A DNA stretch of 64,000 nt from contig NZ_JOGX01000025.1 of assembly GCF_000719555.1 (NCBI RefSeq), forward strand, positions 16,655-80,654, written 5' to 3'. The notes under the pieces were generated by a model, which was given only the letters and a program-made list of their open reading frames with translations, was not told the origin of the DNA and made no database searches. The position numbers were made by a program, and so were the translations under genes. Shown in pieces: positions 25,785 to 33,559 of this stretch (within the stretch, counting starts at the first letter, position 1; the number at the start of each line of letters is the position of its first letter). This DNA is from Streptomyces sp. NRRL F-5727 (lineage in GTDB: Bacteria > Actinomycetota > Actinomycetes > Streptomycetales > Streptomycetaceae).

Positions 25785-25900
25785 GCGGACCCCCTCTCAG
25801 GCTGTGTGCCCAGACTAAGCCTCCCATGGCCTGCCCTGGGGCGCGGAGTTGAAGGTGCCGAACGGTCTTGTTGAGTGGGCGTAAACAGGCGCGATCGAAG

Positions 25901-25921
25901 GGTATGTAGGCATACCATGCC
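25901..25921. promoter_or_regulatory. overlapping palindromes at the HEPN gene start
   Basis: GGTATG-TAGG-CATACC (25901-25916) overlaps GGCAT-ACC-ATGCC (25909-25921), ending four bases before ATG 25925. No ribosome site is present, so the gene may be leaderless, and a bound repressor here would block it. Confidence 0.55.
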
Positions 25922-25924
25922 TAG

Positions 25925-27505
25925 ATGAGCGAAAGCCGGAACGCAGAGGACTCCTTCGGGGCGCGGATTGAGTACCTTCAATCCATGCTTGGGGAGCGAT
26001 TCGTGTCGTGGTTCTTTGGGGACTTCGACGGTCCTACTCCGGAGCAGGTTTCAGTAATGGAGTGGATTCGATCCAATGCGTGGATCGAGCGGCGTGAAGA
26101 AGTTCTCTGGGTGTGGGGTTCTCTGCTCCGTGCCCCATCGGAGGAAGCCCCATCAATAGTTCATCAGCTTCGGGAGTTCATGGGATCCAGCGGTGGTGAC
26201 GATGAATTTGACTGCTCAGAAGGTGATGCTCTGCAGCGGGCGCTTTGCCGCCTGACTGTGCAGTCGTTCGGTGAACTTCTGATCTATGAGCACACTGGTT
26301 TCAAACTCAGTACGGAATTCGGATCCCAGGCTTATCGTTCTGCAATCGCCGCGATTCGGGAAGATCCAGATCTTCCTTTCTCTGGTGACGTGGCAGAGAT
26401 GGATCCGCTCTACATGTCTCTGACTCTCGGGTCTGTGGGAATGCTACAGCTTGCCATCGTTCCGGAAAGTCTGATGTACGCGGCTTGGAGTCTAGTCAAC
26501 CTCAAGATGAAGGCTCCAACCCTCGGGGATCTTGTTGCGGAGATTCCATCAGTTATCGCTGGAGCGCGGCAAGGGTTCACCCGATCCAAGATGCCTGGCC
26601 TGGGAGTTGCTTCGTTGAGCGGCATCGTGGGCCCCCCTGGCGTCTCAGTCCCTCTCCCTTGGGGGACGCTGCGTAGTGCCCACGGGAGCGAACACCCTTG
26701 GCAGCCTCCGCAAACCGGTCTCAATTCTGTCCGGACGATTCACCATGAGGATGGTCGAGAAGTATCGATCTATGACCGCGGAGACGTAGTACTTTCGACC
26801 GACATTACAGTGGGATGCCGGTACTTCACTGTGGATGAGGGCTCAGAAGCTGAAATCCCTGCTCCAGGGAGGAAAGCTGCAGAGATCTTGAGCGAGCGGA
26901 TTGAAGTCGCGAGGCTGGCGTTTCTCTTGGCTTGGGGTGGCGAAGACGTGCCGGTTCTGGTGCCGGCGTGGTCGCGGATTGTCGTTCCGATTCGCCCCGG
27001 AGATTCGTGGGGGATAACCGATCTGAGCCAGTTCGCTTTCAGAACGCCTACGGAAGTTACGCAAGAATTCATGAGCGAGTGGGGTGAATGGATCTATCGC
27101 CTTGGTGGCGTTAATTTTCGAAGAATCTCATTGGCGGCTCAAAGGCTCTTGCGTGCCTCCGCGGAGCGTAGGGATCCTCAAGATGCACTCGTTGACGCGG
27201 TAATTGCCTGGGAGTCGCTCTTTGGGAGTGAAACAGAGATCTCGTTCAAAATCTCTGCGTCGCTTGCTCTGTTGATTTGCAGCACTGGGGAAGAGCGTGT
27301 CAAGTTCAGGAAGAGAGCCGCGGAGATTTATAGCATGAGGAGCAGACTCGTTCACGGAGCTGAGGTGAATGCAGGTCAGATTTCCGACGCGAGCCGTGAA
27401 GCCATCAGGGTAGGGCGGCAGGCGCTGCGTGCCCTGGTGCGCGACCGTCCAGACTTGATCGACATGACAAGCGCGGAGCGGGCAACCACGCTCATCCTGA
27501 GGTGA
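25925..27505 (+). CDS. large cargo protein with a C-terminal ApeA-like HEPN domain
   Basis: A 526-residue protein. Residues 1-400 are unrecognised; they contain a glycine/proline-rich stretch (230-260) and mixed alpha/beta segments. Residues about 405-505 are helical with ALVDAVIAWESLFGSETEISFKI and MRSRLVHG, in which Arg472 and His477 form the Rx4H motif of HEPN domains, often ribonucleases. Such proteins occur in abortive-infection and toxin systems. Base composition is clearly lower in GC than its surroundings (47% in 26281-26340), a sign of recent transfer. It lies beside attR, the cargo slot. Function is inferred from domain and context only. Confidence 0.75.
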   Translation: MSESRNAEDSFGARIEYLQSMLGERFVSWFFGDFDGPTPEQVSVMEWIRSNAWIERREEVLWVWGSLLRAPSEEAPSIVHQLREFMGSSGGDDEFDCSEGDALQRALCRLTVQSFGELLIYEHTGFKLSTEFGSQAYRSAIAAIREDPDLPFSGDVAEMDPLYMSLTLGSVGMLQLAIVPESLMYAAWSLVNLKMKAPTLGDLVAEIPSVIAGARQGFTRSKMPGLGVASLSGIVGPPGVSVPLPWGTLRSAHGSEHPWQPPQTGLNSVRTIHHEDGREVSIYDRGDVVLSTDITVGCRYFTVDEGSEAEIPAPGRKAAEILSERIEVARLAFLLAWGGEDVPVLVPAWSRIVVPIRPGDSWGITDLSQFAFRTPTEVTQEFMSEWGEWIYRLGGVNFRRISLAAQRLLRASAERRDPQDALVDAVIAWESLFGSETEISFKISASLALLICSTGEERVKFRKRAAEIYSMRSRLVHGAEVNAGQISDASREAIRVGRQALRALVRDRPDLIDMTSAERATTLILR

Positions 27506-27512
27506 ATTGCCT

Positions 27513-27580
27513 TGCCTGGTGGACGAGGTGTGGACGGATTACGCGACTAGGGTCCACACGTTTCGCATCCTGCCTGGTGG
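27513..27580. other. repeats beside attR, candidate arm-type sites
   Basis: TGCCTGGTGG occurs at 27513-27522 and 27571-27580. Between them GTGTGGAC (27528-27535) is inverted as GTCCACAC (27552-27559), and GTGTGGACGG matches 11292-11301 at the left end. Likely Int or Xis binding sites. Confidence 0.45.
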
Positions 27581-27611
27581 GGCGGCTGTGCCTGCACTCA
27601 ATGCCAGAGGT

Positions 27612-27663
27612 CTGTAAATCCGTCGGCTTAGCCTACCCAGGTTCGAATCCTGGCGTCGCCACG
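27612..27663 (+). repeat. attR, 52 bp direct repeat
   Basis: Perfect copy of 11124-11175, the 3' part of tRNA-Tyr from the anticodon onward. It lacks the 5' acceptor and D arm, so it is not a working tRNA gene. Confidence 0.95.
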
Positions 27664-27667
27664 TGAA

Positions 27668-27699
27668 GAAGGTCCCCGGTGTTCGCACCGGGGACCTTC
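27668..27699 (+). terminator. strong hairpin, former tRNA-Tyr terminator
   Basis: GAAGGTCCCCGGTG and its exact complement close a TTCG tetraloop (14 bp stem). It is 4 bases past attR and probably terminated the tRNA before insertion. It now also serves the end of the convergent SDR gene. Confidence 0.8.
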
Positions 27700-27725
27700 A
27701 CTCGTTTCCGGGGGCGGGCCCGCGG

Positions 27726-28382
27726 TCAGTTGCCGGCCACGTCCGTGACCGCGACCGTGACCGGGGTCGAGCCCGAGACCAGTTCCAGGGTCAGGCCGGC
27801 GGTGCCGGGGGAGTCCACCAGTTCGGCGAGGACCGCGGCCACGTCGTCGCGGGGGACGGGGCCGCGCCCCGTGGCGGCCTCCAAGCGGACCAGGCCCGTG
27901 CCGGCGTCGTTCGTGAGCATGCCGGGGCGCAGGATCGTCCACTCCAGGCCCGGGCGGGCCCGGACGGCGTCGTCCGCCGCGCCCTTCGCCCGCAGGTAGA
28001 CGTCGAAGACGCCGTCGCCCGGGTGGTGGGCGTCCGCGCCCATCGACGAGACGACCACGAAGCGCCGGACCCCGGCCCGCTCCGCCGCGTCCGCGAACAG
28101 GACCGCCGCCGCCCGGTCCACCGTCTCCTTGCGGGCGGCCCCGCTGTCCGGGCCCGCGCCCGCCGCGAAGACAGCCGCGTCCGCGCCCCGCAGGACCTCC
28201 GCGACCTCCTCCACCGACGCCGACTCCAGATCCAGCACGACGGGCTCCGCGCCCGCCGCCCGCAGGGCCTCCGCCTGCTCCTGGCGGCGGATCAGCCCGA
28301 CCGCCTCGTGTCCGCCCGCCGAGAGCAGCCGCTCCAGGCGCAGGGCGATCTGACCGTGTCCTCCAGCGATGACGATGCGCAT
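27726..28382 (-). CDS. atypical SDR / NmrA-like NAD(P)-binding protein
   Basis: A 218-residue cytosolic protein. The Rossmann start MRIVIAGGHGQIALRLERLL has the dinucleotide-binding G-x-x-G-x-I pattern of atypical SDRs. FVVVSSMGAD and LEWTILRPGMLTND follow, as in the YwnB/NAD(P)H-binding group. The catalytic Tyr-x3-Lys is only loosely matched (VYLRAKG), so it may be a redox sensor or oxidoreductase of unknown substrate. Directly flanks the element; part of the core genome. Confidence 0.85.
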   Translation of the reverse strand: MRIVIAGGHGQIALRLERLLSAGGHEAVGLIRRQEQAEALRAAGAEPVVLDLESASVEEVAEVLRGADAAVFAAGAGPDSGAARKETVDRAAAVLFADAAERAGVRRFVVVSSMGADAHHPGDGVFDVYLRAKGAADDAVRARPGLEWTILRPGMLTNDAGTGLVRLEAATGRGPVPRDDVAAVLAELVDSPGTAGLTLELVSGSTPVTVAVTDVAGN

Positions 28383-28398
28383 GGTCCGACCGTACGGC

Positions 28399-29658
28399 TC
28401 AGCGGGCCGCCGGGCCTCCCGGGTCGGTCCTGGCCTGGCGGGGCAGGTCGAGGGCGGCCGCCGAGTCGCAGTACTCCCGCACCGCGCTCGTCCGCGCCAC
28501 CACCCGCCCCCGGTGCACCACGATCCGGCTGTACGCCAGCGACAGCACGCCCGCGAGCCGCTCGCCCCGCACCGCCACCAGCTCCGCCGGGAAGCCGGCC
28601 TCCACGCGCACCTCCGGAAGGCCCATCGCCTGCCGCGCGGCGGAGCTCACCGCCCCGTACGCCTCCGCCGGTTCCAGCCCGCCCAGCGAGGCCAGCAGGA
28701 ACGCCGCCTCCAGCGGGTCCCCGCGCCCCACCGGGTTCGCCGTGTCCCGCAGCGAGCCGCTGCCGGCCGCCAGCCGCACCCCCGCCGACCGCAGCAGCCG
28801 CACCGGGGCCGTACCCCGCCGCTCCGTCCCCGCGCAGCCGCCCTGCGGCAGACAGACCACCGTCACGCCCGCCGCCGCCAGCCGGTCCGCCGCCCGGCCC
28901 GCCACGTCCTCCGGCAGCCGGGCGAGCCCCGCGCACGGGCCGATCGCCACCCCGGGCCGCAGCCCGCCCGCCATCGCCGCGAACCGGGCGAGCCGCGCCG
29001 GGTCGTCGCCGTCCGTGTGCAGGTCCACCGGCACCCCGTGCTCGGCCGCGACCTCCAGGACCGCCTCCACGTACCCCGCCGGGTCCGGGTCCAGGTCCGG
29101 GCAGCCGCCGACCACCCCGGCGCCCATCTTCACCGCGTCCCGCAGCATCGCGAGCCCGTCCGCGCCCGCCGCCCCGGTGAGCAGCCGGGGCACCGCCACG
29201 GCCGTCAGGTCCGCCAGGCCGCGCAGCGAGCGCCGGGCCTGGAGGACCGCCTCCAGCGGGCCGAGCGCGTCCACGCCGCCGATCCGCACATGCGCCCGCA
29301 GCGCGGTCGCCCCGTGCCCGAGCTGGAGCAGCGCCGCCTCGGTGGCCCGCCGCTGCACCTCCTCGGGGGCGTACGAGACCGGGCCCGGGCTCTCGGCGGA
29401 GAGGGCCGTGTCGGCGTGGGCGTGCGGCTCGGCCGGCGCCGGCAGCAGCAGATGGCCGGCCAGGTCCACCCGGGCGCCGGCGGTGCTCAGGCTCCCCGCG
29501 GTGCCGACGGCCTCGATCCGGCCCCGGACCAGCCGCACGTCCACGGTCCGTCCGTCGGTCAGCCGCGCGTTCGACAGCAGGAGCGAGTGCGCGTCCTCGG
29601 TGGCCGCGCGCCCCCCGTCGTCCGAGGGCTGACGGGGCTGCTTGCTGTCGGCCGACAT
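28399..29658 (-). CDS. amidohydrolase family protein, cytosine-deaminase-like
   Basis: A 419-residue metal-dependent hydrolase. An N-terminal beta-sandwich (LLLSNARLTDGRTVDVRLVRGRIEAVG) leads to the metal site EPHAHAD, then VDLHTDG and CLPQGG, as in CodA-like deaminases. It probably acts on a nucleobase or other cyclic amide. In these family members the C-terminus returns to the sandwich (ELVAVRGERLAGVLS), as seen here. ATG 29658 is chosen; longer upstream frames run through non-coding sequence. Ends 16 bases before the SDR gene on the same strand. Confidence 0.87.
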   Translation of the reverse strand: MSADSKQPRQPSDDGGRAATEDAHSLLLSNARLTDGRTVDVRLVRGRIEAVGTAGSLSTAGARVDLAGHLLLPAPAEPHAHADTALSAESPGPVSYAPEEVQRRATEAALLQLGHGATALRAHVRIGGVDALGPLEAVLQARRSLRGLADLTAVAVPRLLTGAAGADGLAMLRDAVKMGAGVVGGCPDLDPDPAGYVEAVLEVAAEHGVPVDLHTDGDDPARLARFAAMAGGLRPGVAIGPCAGLARLPEDVAGRAADRLAAAGVTVVCLPQGGCAGTERRGTAPVRLLRSAGVRLAAGSGSLRDTANPVGRGDPLEAAFLLASLGGLEPAEAYGAVSSAARQAMGLPEVRVEAGFPAELVAVRGERLAGVLSLAYSRIVVHRGRVVARTSAVREYCDSAAALDLPRQARTDPGGPAAR

Positions 29659-29865
29659 CGGGCTCCTCACCAAGTCACCAAGATCGAGATCACGCAGCGT
29701 GGGGGAGAGCCTAGGGGTGGGCGCCGCCGCCTTCGAGGAGGAGCGCAATAGTCGTACCGATGAGTCCACGAGTGGCGTACGGGGCGGGGGTGGCGGCCTG
29801 CCAGGTCGCCCGGGCGAAACGGATTTGGGTGATGGGCCGCAGACCGTGTAATGTCTTCCTCGCTC

Positions 29866-29938
29866 GCCCCAATAGCTCAGTCGGCAGAGCGTCTCCATGG
29901 TAAGGAGAAGGTCTACGGTTCGATTCCGTATTGGGGCT
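29866..29938 (+). tRNA. tRNA-Thr (GGT)
   Basis: 73 bases. Acceptor GCCCCAA pairs with TTGGGGC (29931-29937). Anticodon stem TCTCC/GGAGA encloses ATGGTAA with GGT at 29899-29901. T loop GGTTCGATTCC. CCA not encoded. Confidence 0.97.
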
Positions 29939-29951
29939 CTGGTGCCGGGAA

Positions 29952-29969
29952 TCCCGCCTTCGGGCGGGC
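29952..29969 (+). terminator. hairpin between tRNA-Thr and tRNA-Met
   Basis: CCCGCC-TTCG-GGCGGG stem-loop with a stable tetraloop. It may be a processing signal rather than a stop, since tRNA-Met begins 14 bases later. Confidence 0.4.
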
Positions 29970-29982
29970 CTCCTGACATCAA

Positions 29983-30055
29983 AGCGGTGTAGCTCAGTCG
30001 GTAGAGCAAGCGGCTCATAATCGCTGTGTCACCGGTTCAAGTCCGGTCACCGCTA
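29983..30055 (+). tRNA. tRNA-Met (CAT)
   Basis: 73 bases. Acceptor AGCGGTG pairs with CACCGCT (30048-30054). Anticodon loop CTCATAA with CAT at 30016-30018. The A-T first pair is not the C-A mismatch of an initiator, so this is the elongator type. Confidence 0.95.
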
Positions 30056-30171
30056 CACACGGTAGCCGATTGTGGGGTCGGTCCTGCGATCGGCTACTCT
30101 TTCATGCTCCCCCAAACTTTCGAGGGCGGGGGTGCGACCATCCATCCATCCGTCCGTCAAGGAGCACTCAC

Positions 30172-30336
30172 GTGGCTGCCACCGACGTCCGCCCGAAGAT
30201 CACGCTGGCCTGCGTGGAGTGCAAGGAGCGGAACTACATCACCAAGAAGAACCGGCGTAACAACCCGGACCGTCTTGAGATGAAGAAGCACTGCCCCCGC
30301 TGCAACTCGCACACCGCGCACCGCGAGACGCGCTAA
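30172..30336 (+). CDS. rpmG: 50S ribosomal protein L33
   Basis: The 54-residue product [20 protein letters not shown] ... [15 protein letters not shown] matches L33 in full. CVEC and CPRC make the zinc-binding form. GTG 30172 has AAGGAG upstream. Location after tRNA-Thr and tRNA-Met and before the dehydratase pair is conserved in actinobacteria. Confidence 0.97.
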
Positions 30337-30419
30337 TCAGGCTCGTTCACGAGGCCGTCCCCACCCGGGGGCGGCCTCGTGGCGTTTGTCGGCAACAAAT
30401 CACAGGAGGTATCGAGTCC

Positions 30420-30872
30420 ATGGCGCTCGACCAGTCCTTCGTGGGCCGGACCTATCCGCCCACCGCGCCCTACGAGGTCGGCCGCGAGAAGATCCGCGAA
30501 TTCGCCGAGGCGATCGGCGACGCGAATCCCGCCTACACCGATTCCGAGGCGGCCAAGGAACTCGGCCACCCCGACGTGATCGCCCCGCCGACCTTCGTGT
30601 TCGCCATCACCTTCAAGGCCGCCGGCCAGGTGATCGAGGACCCGCAGCTCGGTCTCGACTACAGCCGGGTCGTCCACGGCGACCAGAAGTTCGCCTACAC
30701 CCGGCCCGTCCGCGCCGGCGACCGCCTCTCGGTCACCTCCACCATCGAGGCGATCAAGTCGCTGGCCGGCAACGACATCCTGGACATCCGCGGCGAGGTC
30801 CACGACGAGAGCGGCGAGCACGTCGTCACCGCCTGGACCAAGCTCGTCTCCCGCGCCCCCGAGGAGGCATGA
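30420..30872 (+). CDS. hadA: MaoC-like dehydratase, HadA-type subunit
   Basis: A 150-residue hot-dog fold protein: QSFVGRTYPPTAPYEVGREKIREFAEAIGDANPAY at the start, then DVIAPPTFVFAITF. It lacks the full catalytic D-x4-H of active MaoC, as HadA does in mycobacteria, where HadA holds the acyl chain and HadB the active site. ATG 30420 has AGGAGG upstream. The partner gene follows immediately. The mycobacterial pair works in fatty-acid synthase II as (3R)-hydroxyacyl-ACP dehydratase; the substrate here is inferred. Confidence 0.85.
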   Translation: MALDQSFVGRTYPPTAPYEVGREKIREFAEAIGDANPAYTDSEAAKELGHPDVIAPPTFVFAITFKAAGQVIEDPQLGLDYSRVVHGDQKFAYTRPVRAGDRLSVTSTIEAIKSLAGNDILDIRGEVHDESGEHVVTAWTKLVSRAPEEA

Positions 30873-30874
30873 CC

Positions 30875-31303
30875 ATGACCGCGAAGATCGCCTACGACGA
30901 GGTCGAGGTCGGCACCGAGCTGCCCGCGCAGACCTTCCCCGTGACCCGCGCCACCCTCGTCCAGTACGCGGGCGCCTCCGGGGACTTCAACCCGATCCAC
31001 TGGAACGAGAAGTTCGCCGTCGAGGTCGGGCTTCCGGACGTCATCGCCCACGGCATGTTCACCATGGCCGAGGCGATCCGCGTCGTCACCGACTGGGCCG
31101 GCGACCCCGCCGCCGTCGTCGAGTACGGCGTCCGCTTCACCAAGCCCGTCGTCGTCCCCAACGACGGCGTCGGCGCCGTGATCGAGGTCTCCGCCAAGGT
31201 GGCCGCGAAGCTGGACGACGGCCGGGTCCGGGTGGACCTCACCGCGACCAGCGCGGGCCAGAAGGTGCTGGGGATGAGCCGGGCCGTCGTACGCCTGGCC
31301 TGA
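30875..31303 (+). CDS. hadB: MaoC-like dehydratase, HadB-type catalytic subunit
   Basis: A 142-residue hot-dog protein with the hydratase-2 motif YAGASGDFNPIHWNEKFA, in which Asp and His (D-x4-H) are the catalytic pair, and VIAHGMFTMA. ATG 30875 is preferred because GAGGAGG ends 7 bases upstream; ATG 30869 overlaps the hadA stop but would sit too close to it. Forms a heterodimer with the preceding gene product, by homology. Confidence 0.87.
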   Translation: MTAKIAYDEVEVGTELPAQTFPVTRATLVQYAGASGDFNPIHWNEKFAVEVGLPDVIAHGMFTMAEAIRVVTDWAGDPAAVVEYGVRFTKPVVVPNDGVGAVIEVSAKVAAKLDDGRVRVDLTATSAGQKVLGMSRAVVRLA

Positions 31304-31339
31304 CCGACGCCTTCGGTCAGGGGGGGGCGACGTACTCAC

Positions 31340-32413
31340 GTGAGTACCCTTGAGCCCGTGCAGCAGCTCAAGGACGCCCCCCTCGCCCCCCTGACCACCT
31401 TCCGGCTCGGCGGCCCCGCCACCCGGCTCGTCACGGCCACCACCGACGACGAGGTGATCGCCGCGGTCCGCGAGGCCGACGCGACCGGGACCCCGCTGCT
31501 CGTCATCGGCGGCGGCTCCAACCTGGTCATCGGCGACAAGGGCTTCGAGGGCACCGCCCTGCACATCGCCACCACCGGCTTCTCCCTCGACGGGACCCGC
31601 CTGGAGCTCGCCGCCGGCGAGGTCTGGACGGACGCCGTCGCCCGCACCGTCGAGGCCGGGCTCGCCGGCGTCGAGTGCCTCGCCGGCATCCCCGGCTCGG
31701 CCGGCGCCACCCCGATCCAGAACGTCGGCGCCTACGGCCAGGACGTCTCCGCCACCATCACCGAGGTCGTCGCCTACGACCGCCGGGCCGAGGAGACCGT
31801 CACCCTCACCAACGCCCAGTGCGCCTTCTCGTACCGCCACAGCCTCTTCAAGGAGCACCCCGACCGGTACGTCGTGCTGCGCGTCCGCTTCGTGCTGGAG
31901 GACGCCGGAGGGCTCTCCGCGCCGATCGCCTACCCGGAGACCGCCCGCGCCCTCGGCGTCGAGGCCGGCGAGCGGGTGCCGCTCGCCCACGCCCGCGAGA
32001 CCGTGCTGAGGCTCCGCGCAGGCAAGGGCATGGTCCTCGACCCCGAGGACCACGACACCTGGTCCGCCGGCTCCTTCTTCACCAACCCGATCCTCACGGC
32101 GGCGGAGTACGAGACCTTCCTCACCCGCGTCGCCGACCGGCTCGGCCCCGACGTCGCCCCGCCCGCCTACCCGGCCGGCGACGGCCACACCAAGACCTCG
32201 GCCGCCTGGCTCATCGACAAGGCGGGCTTCACCAAGGGGTACGGCTCCGGGCCCGCCCGGATCTCCACCAAGCACACCCTCGCCCTCACCAACCGCGGCG
32301 AGGCGACCACGGAGGACCTGCTGGCCCTCGCCCGCGAGGTCGTCGCCGGCGTCCACGCCGCCTTCGGCGTCACCCTCGTCAACGAGCCGGTGACCGTCGG
32401 CGTCAGCCTCTAG
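31340..32413 (+). CDS. murB: UDP-N-acetylmuramate dehydrogenase
   Basis: FAD enzyme that reduces UDP-GlcNAc-enolpyruvate to UDP-MurNAc in peptidoglycan synthesis. The 357-residue product has VIGGGSNLVIGDKGF and GIPGSAGATPIQNVGAYGQD for FAD binding, YRHSLFKEHPDRYVV (substrate-binding Tyr/Arg), the catalytic serine in AGSFFTNP, and SAAWLIDKAGF. GTG 31340 is used; GTG 31358 is possible because neither has a strong ribosome site. It stands alone after the dehydratase pair, and its end nearly meets the convergent deaminase gene. Confidence 0.95.
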   Translation: MSTLEPVQQLKDAPLAPLTTFRLGGPATRLVTATTDDEVIAAVREADATGTPLLVIGGGSNLVIGDKGFEGTALHIATTGFSLDGTRLELAAGEVWTDAVARTVEAGLAGVECLAGIPGSAGATPIQNVGAYGQDVSATITEVVAYDRRAEETVTLTNAQCAFSYRHSLFKEHPDRYVVLRVRFVLEDAGGLSAPIAYPETARALGVEAGERVPLAHARETVLRLRAGKGMVLDPEDHDTWSAGSFFTNPILTAAEYETFLTRVADRLGPDVAPPAYPAGDGHTKTSAAWLIDKAGFTKGYGSGPARISTKHTLALTNRGEATTEDLLALAREVVAGVHAAFGVTLVNEPVTVGVSL

Positions 32414-33442
32414 TCACGCCACCGGCGCGGCCAGCCAGTCGTCCACCCCGGACAGCAGCTTCCCCCGGACGTCCTCCGGGGCCGCCGAACCCCGGATCGA
32501 CTGGCGGGCCAGCTCCGCCAGCTCCGCGTCCGTGAAGCCGTGATGGCGGCGGGCGAGCTCGTACTGGGCCGCCAGCCGGGAGCCGAAGAGCAGCGGGTCG
32601 TCGGCGCCCAGCGCCATCGGCACGCCCGCCTCGAAGAGGGTCCGCAGCGGGACGTCCTCGTGCTTCTCGTACACGCCCAGCGCCACGTTCGACGCCGGGC
32701 ACACCTCGCAGGTCACGCCCCGCTCGGCCAGCTTCCGCAGCAGCCGCTCGTCCTCCGCCGCCCGTACGCCGTGCCCGACGCGGGCCGCCCGCAGGTCGTC
32801 CAGGCAGTCCCGGACCGAGGACGGGCCGGTCAGCTCGCCGCCGTGCGGGGCCGCCAGCAGACCGCCCTCGCGGGCGATCGCGAAGGCCCGGTCGAAGTCG
32901 CGGGCCATGCCCCGGCGTTCGTCGTTGGAGAGCCCGAAGCCCACCACGCCCCGGTCCGCGTACCGCACCGCGAGCCGCGCCAGCGTGCGCGCCTCCAGCG
33001 GGTGCTTCATGCGGTTGGCGGCGACCAGCACCCGCATCCCGAGCCCTGTCTCCCGGGCGGCCGAGTCGACCGCGTCCAGGATGATCTCCAGGGCCGGGAT
33101 GAGACCGCCCAGGTGCGGCGCGTACGAGGTCGGGTCGACCTGGATCTCCAGCCACCCGGAGCCGTCCCGCACGTCCTCCTGCGCCGCCTCCCGCACCAGC
33201 CGCTGGATGTCCTCCGGGGACCGCAGGCAGGAGCGGGCGATGTCGTACAGCCGCTGGAAGCGGAACCAGCCGCGCTCGTCGGTCGCCCGCAGCTGCGGGG
33301 GCGTACCGCTCTTCAACGCCTCGGGCAGGTGCACCCCGTACTTGTCGGCCAGTTCGAGGAGGGTCGAGGGCCGCATCGAACCGGTGAAGTGCAGGTGCAG
33401 GTGGGCCTTGGGCAGCAGGGTGAGATCGCGGGGGTGCTCCAT
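32414..33442 (-). CDS. add: adenosine deaminase
   Basis: Zinc enzyme converting adenosine to inosine. The 342-residue product has the metal site HLHLHFTG, LSNDERRG, AAPHGGE, GHGVRA, CEVCPASN and MALGADDP, the ordered motif set of the adenosine/AMP deaminase family. The usual G-T before HxHLDG is altered to FTGSM, seen in the shorter actinobacterial members, so activity on another aminopurine is possible. ATG 33442 is chosen over a frame start 12 codons upstream. Convergent with murB, 0 bases apart. Confidence 0.87.
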   Translation of the reverse strand: MEHPRDLTLLPKAHLHLHFTGSMRPSTLLELADKYGVHLPEALKSGTPPQLRATDERGWFRFQRLYDIARSCLRSPEDIQRLVREAAQEDVRDGSGWLEIQVDPTSYAPHLGGLIPALEIILDAVDSAARETGLGMRVLVAANRMKHPLEARTLARLAVRYADRGVVGFGLSNDERRGMARDFDRAFAIAREGGLLAAPHGGELTGPSSVRDCLDDLRAARVGHGVRAAEDERLLRKLAERGVTCEVCPASNVALGVYEKHEDVPLRTLFEAGVPMALGADDPLLFGSRLAAQYELARRHHGFTDAELAELARQSIRGSAAPEDVRGKLLSGVDDWLAAPVA

Positions 33443-33514
33443 TGGCCGATCCTGCCTTACCCGAATGGCGGTATGCACGGCGATTCCCCGATCGATACCC
33501 GACCGAACGTAGAA

Positions 33515-33546
33515 ACGGGCCCCGGTTCCGGGGAACCGGGGCCCGT
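33515..33546 (-). terminator. terminator of the aminotransferase gene
   Basis: A 14 bp perfect stem (ACGGGCCCCGGTTC and complement) with a 4-base loop, followed on the minus strand by TTTCT. It begins 14 bases past the aminotransferase stop. Confidence 0.85.
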
Positions 33547-33559
33547 CTCGTGGGGAAGG

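Larger units (their letters stand above)
11124..27663. mobile_element. SLP1/AICE-type integrative and conjugative element in tRNA-Tyr
   Basis: The 16.5 kb between two perfect 52 bp repeats carries every module of an actinomycete integrative and conjugative element: Int/Xis at the left end, replication (helicase, primase-polymerase), an FtsK/TraB-type translocase, small Spd-type membrane proteins, XRE and GntR regulators, a NUDIX protein, and cargo at the right end. The insertion site and gene order resemble SLP1 of S. coelicolor (established knowledge, not checked by search). Int, Xis and both repeats look intact, so it may still excise. Confidence 0.95.

Noticed and set aside
27612..27663. 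Second tRNA-Tyr gene at the right boundary
   Set aside because: Only the 3' part is present; no acceptor or D arm precedes it. It is attR.
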